Shown here piece by piece: positions 11,231 through 22,153 of a DNA stretch of 64,000 bases. The translations under genes were made by a program, and so were the position numbers. How positions within the stretch are numbered: position 1 is the stretch's first letter; each line of letters begins with the position of its first letter. Origin of the DNA: Sorghum bicolor (lineage: Eukaryota; Streptophyta; Magnoliopsida; Poales; Poaceae); contig NC_012873.2 in NCBI RefSeq assembly GCF_000003195.3, positions 6,347,894-6,411,893 of the forward strand, read 5' to 3'. Below the pieces are notes generated by a model that worked only from the letters and a program-made list of their open reading frames with translations, did not search any database and was not told where the DNA came from.

Positions 11231-11420
11231 GAACAAGTTTGAGGACATAAACAGGTAATTTACAAGTTTAGGGACCTAAATGATATAGCCGAACAAGGTT
11301 GAGGACTTAAATGAGTATTTTGAGAGCTTAGGGACTAAGATGACACAGAAGAATAAGTTTGAGGATATAAACGATCGATTTGCAAGTTCAGGGACCGAGA
11401 TGACACAATTGAACAAGTTC
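11231..11420. repeat. Three tandem 60-bp repeats
   Basis: Units begin at 11231, 11291 and 11351, exactly 60 bp apart, each starting GAA(C/T)AAG(T/G)TTGAGGA. A fourth partial copy begins at 11411. Units differ by about 15-25 percent, so the array is old. Each has the pattern of a 'gaggacataaa' half and a 'tagggacctaaatga' half. Confidence 0.9.
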
Positions 11421-11609
11421 AAAGATCGTCGATTGTTGATGGTAGATAGCTCCTGTTTTTAACCATTAGCGAAACATACAAATGGACTTAACAGCAAACA
11501 CCATATAGGGGTTACATTAACATAATTCCAGTAGGTTTAGTGAATGTATGTTTCTGTAGGGACTAATCAGGAAAAAGCCAAGGAAGGCTCACATGGTAGG
11601 TTTACTTAG

Positions 11610-13080
11610 AAATATAAGTGTGACATCTAAAAAGAAGAATCTAGAAGACTTGAGAAGGAGAACCCCCCCTTGGGGGAGTCCCACTTGTCACAAGGATAGG
11701 GCGGTCGCCATTCCCCTTAGGGTGCCCACCCTCCTCTAGCAACCAATGGATATGAATCTCGCGGATTATGGCTCCACCAACTTTGAGGATCAATAATAAT
11801 CGTTGGTTCAAGTCGGTTTGATCTGAGGGCCATGGTTCATTCAGGAGGGCTCTATAAACAGGGTTGGGGTCTAGGGTTTCAAGAGAACGAAATCAATCAA
11901 AATAGATTAAGTCATTTGTTGATCAAGCCAAGCCAGAAAACCCTAATCTCATCTAGAGCTCCACAGTTTAGAAGCCTAGCTACATAGGTTTAGAATTAGA
12001 GGAGGCAAGCTTTGCTTGGTTTCTGGATCTGTCAAGAGTATTGCTCAATAAATCCTTGTGACCTCTCCTATTTTGTATTTGTTCTTGTACCATTCATATT
12101 ATTGTTTGTCTAGATATGAATATGACTTTATTCTATTCTATTATGTTGGATATGACTTTGTTGTACTTGCTTATATTCTTAATTATAATGTTCATCGTCT
12201 ACTTTGATTATAGTCTAGCATAGTTGAATTGTCTTTATATTCAAGCATACGATCGTATAGCATTCGCTCATTACATGGATGGGTGAGTGTGGTGGACATT
12301 GTGTAGGTGTGGTGCCTATACCATGTTTACCTGCAGATGCACCTATATTTCTGGGCTTTATGGTAGATCGCGGGGTGACAGCCCTGTTGAGTCCTTTGTA
12401 TTCCATGCCCCAAATGTAGGTCGTGTAGGACTATATAGTTACAGGGAAGTACTTGCTCTGATCTCATTCTTCCTTAATAATGTCCCTATTTGTAGATATA
12501 AAGTTGTCTTGTCATGATTGCTAGGTGCAATTGCACTAATCATAGTATACTTTGACTAATAGTTAGAATAACTTAGGATTTATCCTTTAGTTCTACCTAT
12601 TTCCATGCCTTGTGCTATAGACTAGAGTGCACTATGAGATATTTACCTTTTATTCATGTGGTTTATCATTTATTCATTATTATATATATTTATCTTGTGA
12701 CTTAACCCTGTAAGAGAAGATAGACAAGACATGGTTTGCCTCTCCATTTCCCACATGCAAGTGATACTCATTATCCTTAGTCATCTCATCCCATGAGTAA
12801 AATATAAATAATGATACCTGGATTACTCCGGGTGAACTGCTTCAATGGTATTACATCTGTGTGCTTATGGATATCCCATTCATATATATTTTAAGGAAGC
12901 ATTTGCATTAATACCACCGGTGCATTTCTAGCGTCATGCTAGGGATGACAATCTAACTTTTAAGTGATGTTAGAAATGCCAACACCGGTGAACTTTACTA
13001 ATAAAAGAATGCTTAAACAAAGTACGAATGAAAGTGTCACTGTAAATAGAGCCAACACCTCCCCACATCCCGATGTGTGA
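11610..13080 (+). mobile_element. Probable large LTR relic
   Basis: The region has LTR-like organisation: a possible TGTGACATC start near 11622, a TATAAA box at 11853-11858, a leader-like segment, AATAAA at about 12047 and a T-rich tract. A later segment (about 12815-12870, 'ggattactccgggtgaactgcttc') resembles sequence common in long grass gypsy LTRs. No internal coding region, primer-binding site or clear target duplication was found, so the boundaries and even the class are uncertain. Confidence 0.35.
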
Positions 13081-14750
13081 TTTGTGATGCGGACAATATC
13101 TTGTAAGTATTTCATCCTTGCATTGGTGAAAGTTTTCTATTTGTGTACGTGTTTAGATTCCTGGTGGTTTTGCAAGTGCTCCCCTAGGTATCTTGTGCTC
13201 ACGAGTGATAGTTGTGGTTTTAGTGTTCTATACCCACGATGGGCTACAGGTGTACGTGGGTGCATGTTTGGGATTTAGTTCATGGGTGCAGGTCTATAAG
13301 CCCTCTACCCGTGGGTAATGTGCTTATATTGCCATCCCTAGAGCTAGTGAAAGGTTGATGGCCAAGTGCAACAAAGCCTCAACTCCATTTTCACTTAGGA
13401 TCTTTGTCAATATAGAATCACCATACCATATGTGCTTTTTTCTAGAGCCTCACAAAACTTGGCAGAAGCTCTATTGCTTGATAGCGATGAGTTGAAGTTG
13501 TGGGGTTTGGTGGCTCTTGGTATATATTACCTAGCAGCCCTAGCATTTGTTGAGTTTAAGAAGCTTTTTTAGGTCGTTCTATTGTGGTTTGGTCAAAGTT
13601 AAGCATGTATCCTACATAATTTGAACGACACAAAAATGGAGTTAACGCCATATAGAAGTAGAAGCATCTAGTCAGGTTGTGCTAACTGGGCCAAGCCTAC
13701 AAACGGTTGGAGAGCCCATAATGATTCTTCATAACTTGACCTGCGCAAAGCCCCAAGGAGTTGTCCTCATTTGCACTCTGTGTTATGGATACTCATTCCT
13801 CACCCTCCTCCCGCCGTCTCTCTCATCCACATCCAGATCTGCAATTCGCATCCATGACTAGTCGCCTCCCTCCTCTCCCACCGCCGGCAACTCACTCTCC
13901 TCCCATCCCTCCTCTCCCACCGATGGCAACTCACTCTCCTCTCCTCTCTCCTCTCCCACCACCGGCAACTCACTCTCCTTCCCTCCCATTTGAAACTACT
14001 TGCCTTCCTCCCCTCCCATCCGCAACAACTCACCTCCCTTCTCTTCGGTTTGTGCCCCCTTCCATCTCTCCCCTCCCACCAAGGCCTCCTCATCCATTAT
14101 CAGGAGACAAGCCTCGGCGACAACGGCAGCCAACATCATTCCAAACAGCTAGGAATGGTAAGTTTCACTACTTCTCTTTTTTGCGTATAGATCTAGGGAG
14201 TCGCTCTTCTCTTGTGTCATACTCTTTTCCCATGTATAATCTATGAATCTATATGTTAGGGTTAAATGATATATGCATGCTAGATCCTAGAGTTTGGCTA
14301 CGATTATGTGGTTGTTTTTGGTGTGTCTTTTTCCTTATTTCGATTGGCACTAAGTGTATCTATTTATTCTAGTAGGAATGAATTTTTATGGTTTTATCTT
14401 TGAGGGGAAATTTTGTTTCTTTTTATTTTCTTGCGAGGGGTTTTTGTGATTTTTTTCTTTGCAAAGGAATGCATTTATGTTTTTTTCAAGAATGATTCGC
14501 ATTTTGGCTCAGCCCACATACAACAAGCCGGAATGTGACATTCAGATAATTATGTCACATAACAATTGTGTTTTAGCAAACTATATCATATAATTTGTTG
14601 AATGCACTACATCCTGAAATATAATGCGTTATGTATTGTGACTTCTTAAATTTGTACTAAAAATATAATACATTCAATAGATGTTAATGTCTAGGTTTGG
14701 TAAAAGTTTGTTAAAAAGAAAAGTATAATTTAAGGAGAAACATCTTAAAT
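13081..14750. other. Intergenic with a C-rich minisatellite, no supported gene
   Basis: At about 13860-14080 there are imperfect repeats of roughly 39 bp built on CTCTCCCACC...GGCAACTCACTCTCCT, followed by a splice-donor-like GGTAAGTTT at 14157. An ORF spans the repeats (13761-14246), but its Pro/Ser/Leu-rich product simply reflects the repeat, and I do not call a gene. Confidence 0.4.
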
Positions 14751-14752
14751 GG

Positions 14753-14889
14753 TACTCCATCCATTACAAATTATAAGACGTTTTGGTTTTTCTAGAATTT
14801 CATTGATTTTACTATATACTCAGATATACAGTAAAAATAATATATCTAGAAAAAACAAAACATTTTATAATTTAAGACAGTGGGAATAT
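14753..14889. mobile_element. Stowaway-like MITE
   Basis: About 137 bp with terminal inverted repeats: left TACTCCATCCATTACAAATT, right (other strand) TATTCCCACTGTCTTAAATT, both continuing into ATAA..GTTTTG and a TCTAGA-type inner motif. It is AT-rich with a TA at both edges, as expected for Tc1/mariner-derived Stowaway elements. No coding capacity. Confidence 0.75.
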
Positions 14890-17793
14890 TAATATGTGGG
14901 TATATGTGTCATTAGAGGATTTCTTAAGTTATCTTAACATTTTTTGTAATTTACTATATTACATTTTTTTTTTAGAATCATTTACTATATTACATGATCG
15001 AGTCGAGGGATAATAGTGAGCCGATGAGAACGGATAAAGGAAGGGAAGGCAGATTTTTTTTAAAAAAAAAACTGCTAATGGGCCTAGCTGTGGCCCTCTC
15101 TCTGTAGTCCTGCTGGACTATGCTAAATAATTGTTATTTGTCGGCTTTCTCGTCGCCTGGGCCTCCGTTAGAAATCTTCCGACCCGACCAGGCAGCCGCA
15201 CTCTGTTCGCCGGCGGCAGTCGCTGGCGGCAACGGGCGGATGGCATGGCACAAGGCTACTGCTAGTTTGTAGTAGGAAACAATCCGATTCCTCTCCCCGG
15301 CCGCCCCCAGCCCCCAGCCCCCTAACGCCTGACCTGAGGAATCCTGTCCGCGTCGCCGTCTCCAGCTCTCCGCCTCCAGCCCTCCATACAGCACACTGCC
15401 GCCCCGCGCCCCCTGACGGCCGAGTGCCCAACGGAGGGAGGAATCGAGGAAGGCAGCCGGCGCACCTGGTGAGAACTGACAAGCCTGTCCCCGTCCATTT
15501 TCTTCCCTCTTGCAAGGTCCCTTAAATCCCTAACCCTAACTTTCCTCTTTCTGGTCTAATTTGATGCTTCTTAGTTCTTACGGATGTAGCCATGTAGCCA
15601 TGTAAGCAGTAGAAATTAGCCGGGATGTATTGGTTGATTACTTATGCATTATGTGTGCTTTGGTTGTAGAAGCTTCTATCATGTATATTTCAAATTATAT
15701 TAATATGATGTTTGAACTGTTTGTATTGTAGTTTAAGACTTAGTTTGCTACTTAGTATTTGTGTATATATTGATTGTGGAGCAAATTTATGGTACTTTAG
15801 CAGCTACCAAATTGCTAAATGCATTTCACTGCGTTGCATATGAAAATTTTGGTCTTGCATACCCCATAGAAAAATCCTAATCCGCTGCCGGTGGCATGCT
15901 AGGAGGTCGCTGATCATCTGCCCGGTAAAGTGGATTGGCGCGTAAACCCTAGCTTGTTGAGTTGTGGTTTTATGTGTATGTGCTGTGTGGTGCCCTACTT
16001 ATCTCATCAATCCATTCATGGTTGAATTAGGCTAGGGTATTCTTTGTTGGCACCACAGCAGTTCTTAGTACCCAACTGAGGTTTGGCCATGTGGGCGCAG
16101 TTAATTTTCCAAATTTTGCAGATGCCCCAGTTTTGCAGCATTTGTCAGATTGACCAGGGAAACAGGGTTCTTGCCAAATTATTTCTTCTCTTGGAAGGGA
16201 TTAAGGGAATGATGTTATTCTTTTGTGGTTTCATTCACATGCTGCACCTGATGACATAAATAGAGTGCATGCTCAGGGGCGGAGCTTGGTTAAGGCCAAG
16301 TTGATTTGTGTTTGCTAAGTAGTACTTTTGTACTGTTTATGTATGGGACTAACCCCTCCTGATACTTCAATCAAGCTCTGCCACTGTGGATGCTTATCTG
16401 CCAAAGATCAAGCAGACAAGTAGTCATGTAATTGTGTTTGCTGATTGATTCTATGGGGCCTGTGGCAATATTTATTATTATCATGTTGTGTTACTGCAGG
16501 CATATCCCACTACCTGACATATCAAGTAGACAAGTAGTTAGGTAATTGTGTTTGCTGATTGATTCTATGGGGCCTGTGGCAATATTATTATCATGTTGTG
16601 TTACTGCAGGCTTATCCCAGTAACTGACATATCAAGTAATAGTTGTGTTCCTTCATTCATATTATCTGTTTCCCAAATAGTATATGCCACTGAGGGCCGT
16701 ATCCCACCGTATGGATACATATCTGATACGAGTACTAGGTGGATATGCAATGGGAACCCATGGGGTATATTTGGGCTGGCACATGTAGATACAACTGGCC
16801 CAGCCCAGAACAGCGATGCATCAGGCATGGGCATCGGCACGTCGGGTCGTTCCGTGCCCTATCCGTTGCCGGCCGTCACAACAGCAGCAGCGCCGCCTCC
16901 CTGTTGCCTTGACTCTGGCAGCAGAAACCAGCGGCGAGTCGTCGGCGACGGCGAGGTATGTTCAATTCCTCCACTTTCATCCCTAACATGGTCTGATTTC
17001 TTCCCTTCCCTCCACGCAAAGAGCCAGGGAAGAGGGGCAGATCGACAGTACTTGGAACCAGTGGCTCAATAGTTCCATCGTGCCTCTCCCATCCATGTGC
17101 TCCATGCCGGATCCTGCCTCTCCCACCCATCTGCTCTGATTCACTCTCCCACCTTGCTCTAATCCCATGTGTATCTGCCAATCGGCTATGCTCCAATCCT
17201 TCTCCCTCCCCTCCCCTCCCCTCCCCTCCCCCTGTTCTGTTGATCCAATTCGCATCCACTGCTGTGTGTCATCTTCCATCCCCTCCCAATCTGCTGCTGC
17301 TAGGAGGCCAGGACCAACAAAATATTTACTCTCCCAGTCCCCCATCTCTGCTGTAGCTACTCTGGTTAACGCTGGGGAACTGACTGCTATGATGTGCTGT
17401 GTACTCTACTCTGTGTTCTTTTTAAAAGAAATTAGTTTGCATTGTGCTTAGACTGCTTGTTACATATGATGGGCGTGTACTTTGGTCTGCTGTGCCATGT
17501 GCTCTGTTGCTGCTTCTGCTTGGGAGCAGAGTAGATCAGATTGCCCACAAGTTATGCCACTCGATCCATATTACTGTACAAGGATCTGAAAGTGTATTTG
17601 TTACATTTATTAAATGGTAACTTATTCCTGCTATTATATTTTATATGCGCCATACTAATTGATGTTTTGAAAATAGTAGGTCTGTCTGCGTATCTGTTGG
17701 TGATGGTATTTAACATGTTATGTTACTGCTTTAGTAAATTTGGCTCACTTAAATTGTGTTTCAACAGGGAAGGCCAAGGCTTGGCCTGAGAGA
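14890..17793. other. Leader and intron region of the 17794-18219 gene
   Basis: Likely 5' region of the next gene. A GC-rich candidate leader exon (about 15150-15469) ends CGCACCTG before a GTGAGA donor at 15470. The acceptor TTTCAACAG is at 17767. The intervening ~2.3 kb holds a small hAT-like MITE candidate (16273-16389, CAGGGGCGGAGCTT to AAGCTCTGCCACTG), a 114-bp tandem duplication (16415-16639), a second GC-rich block ending GCGAG/GTATG near 16956 that could be an alternative leader exon, and a CTCCC repeat at about 17213-17232. None of these is coding with confidence. Confidence 0.45.
16415..16639 (+). repeat. 114-bp tandem duplication in a leader intron
   Basis: GACAAGTAG recurs at 16415 and 16529, and the following ~110 bp are nearly identical except for a 3-base length change in the TATTATTATT run. 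Both copies contain GTTACTGCAG, a good splice-acceptor sequence. Confidence 0.9.
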
Positions 17794-18219
17794 ATGCAAG
17801 ACCCAAGGGATGATGATTTCTCAGCACCAAAGCTGCATAAGAAGAAGGTTGTGTACCGGCCACTGCCATCAGGCCAGCTCAAGGGTGAACCTGAACTGCT
17901 GCGGAGAGAGTTTCCACAGTCATCAGGCATGGTCCAAAAGCCACCCAAAAGAAGCTTGAAGGTTGAGCCTCACACGTCCCCTTCTGACAGAGGGACTCCA
18001 GATTCCCTGACGGAATCTGGTCCTACTGATGAATACCGGGCGTTACGGAGGAAGTACCTGATGCTGGAGGAAGAGAACTTTGCACTGGACAAAGAACTGA
18101 GCATGGAAGAGGAAGAAATGAAGGCCCTAGAGGATGAAAAGCTTGCACTGCTTGATCAGCTTGTTGTCTTGGAAGGTCTTGTGGAGCCATCCCAGCTGCA
18201 GTCTCAGCGTAGGCCGTGA
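17794..18219 (+). CDS. Uncharacterised 141-aa coiled-coil protein
   Basis: A single coding exon begins 26 bases after the acceptor at 17767. The start is the first ATG in the exon and opens a 141-aa frame. The frame is also open upstream of it, through the acceptor, so a start in an earlier exon is not excluded. The N-terminal half is charged and basic with Pro/Ser (KLHKKKVVYR near residue 20). The C-terminal half (about 85-135) is a strong acidic coiled coil with ALRRKYLMLEEE and LEDEKLALLDQLVVLEGL. I do not recognise a named family. It reads like a small conserved plant protein whose conserved part is the C-terminal coil. AATAAA near 18335 is a likely polyadenylation signal. The last ~11 codons and 3' UTR lie in the 931-bp segment that is duplicated at 22154. 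Confidence 0.75.
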   Translation: MQDPRDDDFSAPKLHKKKVVYRPLPSGQLKGEPELLRREFPQSSGMVQKPPKRSLKVEPHTSPSDRGTPDSLTESGPTDEYRALRRKYLMLEEENFALDKELSMEEEEMKALEDEKLALLDQLVVLEGLVEPSQLQSQRRP

Positions 18220-19117
18220 GGTGTTTTGGTTTATGTGTAATCTCGTTGTCGTTCAGTGTAATACTGCAACTAGTAGATGTTAAACTTTCTGGGTCTGAAC
18301 AGTGTGTAGAAACAGCATAAACCTGTTATCGGCGAATAAAAAACTCTTATGAATATTTGCAGGGTCGGCAACTTCTTAGTGTGTTTGTGTAAAGTATGGA
18401 GAATCAGAAGAAAATTTAGTTGCGAAGTTTAGTTTGGTGCGTATGAAGCCTTGTTGCGGCTTACCTGAAGTTGAGCTCATGATGTGTAACAGGAATGATG
18501 CACTTGTTTTCATACTTAATGGGTAATGCCTACGAGGAAATTGGTTGCGTCATAACTCATAAGCCGTGTTTGCGGTGAATAACCGAAAGTTTGGATGGTT
18601 GAGCATGGGATAATTTGTACAATTTTGTGGGCGGGCATGAAGAACAAATATTCTCAGTGGTATGAGTATTGTTTAAGTCGAGTACATAACTGAGCACACA
18701 AAATGTACAGATGGTCCCTGATGAATGTTTTTGTGTTCAATAAGCCTGTTAGTTCCAGATGAGAAGATCTAATGGATGTTATTCCCAAAGCAACGGGAGT
18801 ATATGCATATATTCCCAAAGGAACTGAATAATCACCTCCACTGATTGATTTTTCTCTTGATTGACAACGTTGTGGTAGCTTAAAAATACGTACTTGGTGG
18901 AGTAACTTTAGACCTCCTTTGCATTCTTGCCAATTTTTTTGCTAGTGAAGTTTGTTCCAGTCAAGCAAAACCTGGGCCAAAATTTAGCTGGGCTATTTTG
19001 GGTACAAACCAGCCCAAAAAAATCACAGATCGGAGTGACGGAAAGCCCACGGCCCAATATTTTCGCAAACCCTCGCCGTTTAAAACCTGACCTGCAGCAG
19101 CAGCCGCTCCAAAACGC
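18187..19117 (+). repeat. 931-bp direct repeat, copy 1
   Basis: Starts CCATCCCAGCTGCAG and ends CTCCAAAACGC; identical to 22154-23084 in every stretch compared, at a constant offset of 3967 with no indel. This copy contains the last codons and 3' UTR of the upstream gene and, at its right end, the promoter-like region that precedes BUBR1. It is joined at 19117/19118 to the broken end of a retrotransposon. Confidence 0.95.
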
Positions 19118-19975
19118 CACTGGCCTGCTGAAGAACGCAAGCGGATGTGCCTCCTGGATGAGGACCGCCCCGAAGCCGTAGGTAGACGCGTCGCACTCGA
19201 CGACGAAGGGTTTGCCGAAGTCCGGAAGGGCCAGCACTGGGGCTGACGTCACAGCCGCCTTAAGGGCGGTGAAGGCGGCCGTAGCGTCGTCGTTCCACGT
19301 GAACCCCTCCTTCTTCAGGAGCGCGGTGAGGGGTGCCGCGATGGTGCCGTAGTTGTGGACGAACTTCCGGTAGTAGCCCGCCAGGCCGAGGAAGCCACGT
19401 ACAGCACGCGCAGAGCGAGGTTGTGGCCAGTCGTGTATGGCCTGGACCTTTGCGGGATCCATGGCGACGCCGGCCGCGGAGATGATGTGGCCGAGGTAGC
19501 TCACGGAGTCGACGCCGAACGAGCACTTGGACCCCTTGACGAAGAGGCGGTGGTGGCGCAGTAGGGTCAAGACGACGCGGAGGTGTCGGAGGTGGTCCGC
19601 CCAGCTGGAGCTGTATATCAAAATATCGTCGAAGAAAACAAGCACAAACCGGCGGAGGTAGGCACGCAACACGTCGTTCATGAGTGCCTGGAATGTTGCC
19701 GGGGCATTGCAGAGGCCGAATGGCATCACCAAGAACTCGTACAGGCCGTCGTGGGTGCGGAACGCTGTCTTGTGGATGTCTTCGGGCCGCATCCGCACCT
19801 GGTGGTACCCCGACCGAAGGTCGAGCTTGGTGAAGAAGCGTGCCCCGTGCAGCTCGTCCAGCAGCTCGTCGACGACGGGGATGGGGAAGGCGTCCTTGAT
19901 GGTGACGGCGTTCAGGGCGCGGTAGTCGACGCAGAACCGCCACGAACCATCCGCCTTCTTGACGAGGAGAACGCC
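19118..19975 (-). pseudogene. Reverse transcriptase and start of RNase H, truncated
   Basis: The frame encodes an RT domain (palm motifs VDYRALN, the LDLRSGYHQ region, MPFGLCNAP, and the catalytic FFDD at about 19637-19621), the connection domain, and the first strand of RNase H including its first catalytic Asp in VECDAS (near 19190). It then stops at the breakpoint after a RPVAF-type segment. Beyond 19118 the open frame continues by chance through the host repeat to 18908. At its upstream side it is out of frame with gag-protease owing to a small deletion near 19975. Confidence 0.85.
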
Positions 19976-21606
19976 GAGTCGCTGCGTCGTACGATCCCCT
20001 GGGCAATCATGGCGGCGCATTGCCGCTCGAGCTCGTCCTTGTGGGCCGCCGGGTACCGGTAGGGGCTGACAGCCACCGGAGGGGCACCAGGTTGGAGGAC
20101 GATGCTGTGGTCGCGGGCGCGTGGCGGTGGCAAACCCGTGGGCTCGGCGAAGATGTCGCTGAATGTGGCCAGCAGCTCATCGAGGAGGGACGCGCTCGGC
20201 GCCTCTGATGTCGCGCGCAAGGCTGGCAACGACGGACAGGCCACGCCGGTCCAGGCGACGGGGCGCCCATGGCGCTGGAATGACATGCGCCGGCTGCCAA
20301 GGTCCCAGACTATGGGCCCCAACTCGCCGAGCCACCGGGTGCCGAGGACGACGTCGTACCCGGCCAACGGCATGACGTAGAGATCGGCCGGGAACGCCGC
20401 GCCATCGACGAGTAGGGGTGCGTCGCGAATGACCCCAGCGCAGGTGACCCGCTCGCCATTGGCAACCAAGGCGGTGAGGCGAGGCCGCTGGCGGAGGGGT
20501 AGACCGGAGCGCCGAGCTGCCTCTTCCGAGATGAAGTTGTGCGTGCTGCCGGAGTCCAGCAGCGCGACGAGGGCCGCGGTACCCAGCACCACGGCGATCT
20601 GCATAGTGCCCGCCACGGGAACCCCAGCCACTGCCTGTAGTGAAAAACAGGGTGCCTCGGCGTCGTGGTCCGCGTCGTCGGCGGCGTCCGGCGCGTCCTC
20701 AATCTCCACGCCTTCCATGAAGAAGATGCGCCTGCAGAACCGATTGTGGCCACGTGTATATTTTTCATTACAATTGAAACACAGACCCAGACGACGTCGC
20801 TCCGCCATCTCGTCCTGGGTGAGTCGCCGTTGATTGCCCTCACCGCGGCCCTGCTGGGCGGCCGCTGGTGGAGCCGGAAGCGCCAGTTGCGCCGGGGGCG
20901 CCGGAAGTGCTGGACGGGGCGCAGGCGCAGGCAGGAGGCCGCGCGGTGGCGCGCGAGCTGGGGCCGGCGCCGGGCGATCTGCCTCCATCAGCTCCACCTG
21001 GCGGGCCAAGCTCATCGCAGCCGCCAATGTTGCCGGGTTGTGGATGCGGACGGCGTGGCTGAGTGGTGGCAGGAGCCCGCCGGTGAAGAGCTGGACGCGC
21101 TGTGCCTCCTCCAGACGACCCGCACGCGGCAGGAGGGCCTGGAAGCGATTGGAGTACTCCTCCACGGTACCCGTACGCCGGCACTCGGCGAGCTCGAACA
21201 ACGGAGCCGAACGGAGGGGAGGCCCGAACCGGAGGTTCAGGAGGTCCTTGAAGCGCCCCCATGGTGGCGTGCCCTCATCTTCTTGCAGCTGGATGTACCA
21301 GAGCTGGGCGACGTCCTCCAGGTTGTACGAGGCCATCCAAACTCGCTCCTCCGCCATGGTACGCTGCTGGCGAAAATATGATTCGCATTTGTTGATGAAG
21401 AGCAGCGGATCGGTCTTACCATCATAACGGGGAAAATCCAATTTCTGGAATTTCGGAGGGCGATCAAGATCGCGGCCGCCCATGCTGCTGTCCGTTGATG
21501 ACGACGCCTTGTCCTTCATGGCCGCCATGTCGGACTTCATCGTTGTCATCTCCGAATTGAGGGCCTTCAACATCTCCATCACATCGGCCATGGTCGGCTC
21601 ACTCAT
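19912..21606 (-). pseudogene. gag-protease of the Reina-like fragment
   Basis: A 564-codon frame from the ATG at 21606. Short coiled-coil N-terminus (residues 1-35), retrotransposon gag domain (about 50-190; FPRYDGKTDP and NLRFGPPLRS), Pro/Ala-rich linker, unusual zinc knuckle C-x2-C-x7-H-x3-C (CFNCNEKYTRGHNRFC), and aspartic protease motif LLDSGSTHNF. The frame should fuse into RT, but near 19975 a run of bases expected between protease/linker and the RT start is missing, and the frame goes out of phase, ending at 19912. The deletion length is inferred only from comparison with the family pattern. Non-functional. Confidence 0.85.
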
Positions 21607-21732
21607 GGTGGCTGGATGCGGCGCGGACGCGGTGGATGCTGCTGGTGATGGCGGGCTGTTGTGGTGGTGGGCGGCGGCTGTGGTGGATTGGACGGAGCGG
21701 GTGGGCGAGGATTGCCGGGAACGGGAACGCCT

Positions 21733-21746
21733 GGAGGCTGATACCA
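21733..21746 (-). promoter_or_regulatory. Primer-binding site of the Reina-like element
   Basis: TGGTATCAGCCTCC on the minus strand, three bases after the LTR end TTGACA; initiator-Met tRNA type. Confidence 0.75.
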
Positions 21747-21749
21747 GGT

Positions 21750-22153
21750 TGTCAAGGGCAGCAAACCCCTGACTGGCTGGACCGCGGCTACGGAGCTCGT
21801 AGCCGTCGGCCGTCTTCTCCGGTGAGGTTATACCCCTCTACCGTAGGCTTACAGAGAATAGAGAGAGACTAGGGATAACTTCATTGCTTGATTAATCATG
21901 ACCTCTAGTACAGTTTATATAGGCCCGTGGCCTGCCACACTTGGTAACAAGAAAATAGGAAATAACTAATTAGGAATGAATCCCCTAGACTTAAGGCCAA
22001 TCAATCAGCCAATCAATCATCTAATCAAATCAGCCACTTTCCCTAGCCGCACCTTCCTCCTGATCTCCTGCGCCTGCTGCCTCAGCACGTGCTGCAGCCC
22101 GCCTGACATCACGGGCCCTTCGCTGACGTGCGTAAGTGCGGCCCCACATGACA
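21750..22153 (-). repeat. 5' LTR of the Reina-like element, 404 bp
   Basis: On the minus strand it begins TGTCATGTGGGG (22153) and ends CCTTGACA (21750). A TATA box TATATAAA lies at 21921-21914. The start closely matches that of the solo LTR at 55706-56045, so both appear to be one family or related families. Confidence 0.8.

Larger units (their letters stand above)
19118..22153 (-). mobile_element. Truncated Reina-like Ty3/gypsy retrotransposon
   Basis: Minus-strand 3036-bp fragment: 5' LTR (22153-21750), primer-binding site (21746-21733), gag-protease (21606-19912) and RT running into early RNase H, broken at 19118. There is no rest of RNase H, integrase or 3' LTR. A short LTR, short gag with a divergent zinc knuckle and a single gag-pol frame suggest the Reina clade of chromoviruses (inference from family layout). 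The right boundary is a proper LTR terminus (TGTCATG on the minus strand). The left is an abrupt break. Both sides abut copies of the same 931-bp host segment. Confidence 0.85.

Noticed and set aside
16593..17072. 159-codon ORF upstream of the coiled-coil gene
   Set aside because: Crosses the tandem duplication and low-complexity sequence, no domain; at most part of a leader exon.
18908..19117. Extension of the RT frame to 18908 (370-codon ORF)
   Set aside because: The part below 19118 is host repeat sequence; the same tail is appended to an unrelated frame in copy 2 (22875-23489), so it is chance read-through.
19583..21381. Plus-strand ORFs of 130-240 codons
   Set aside because: Antisense to retrotransposon gag and RT, which show clear motifs on the minus strand.
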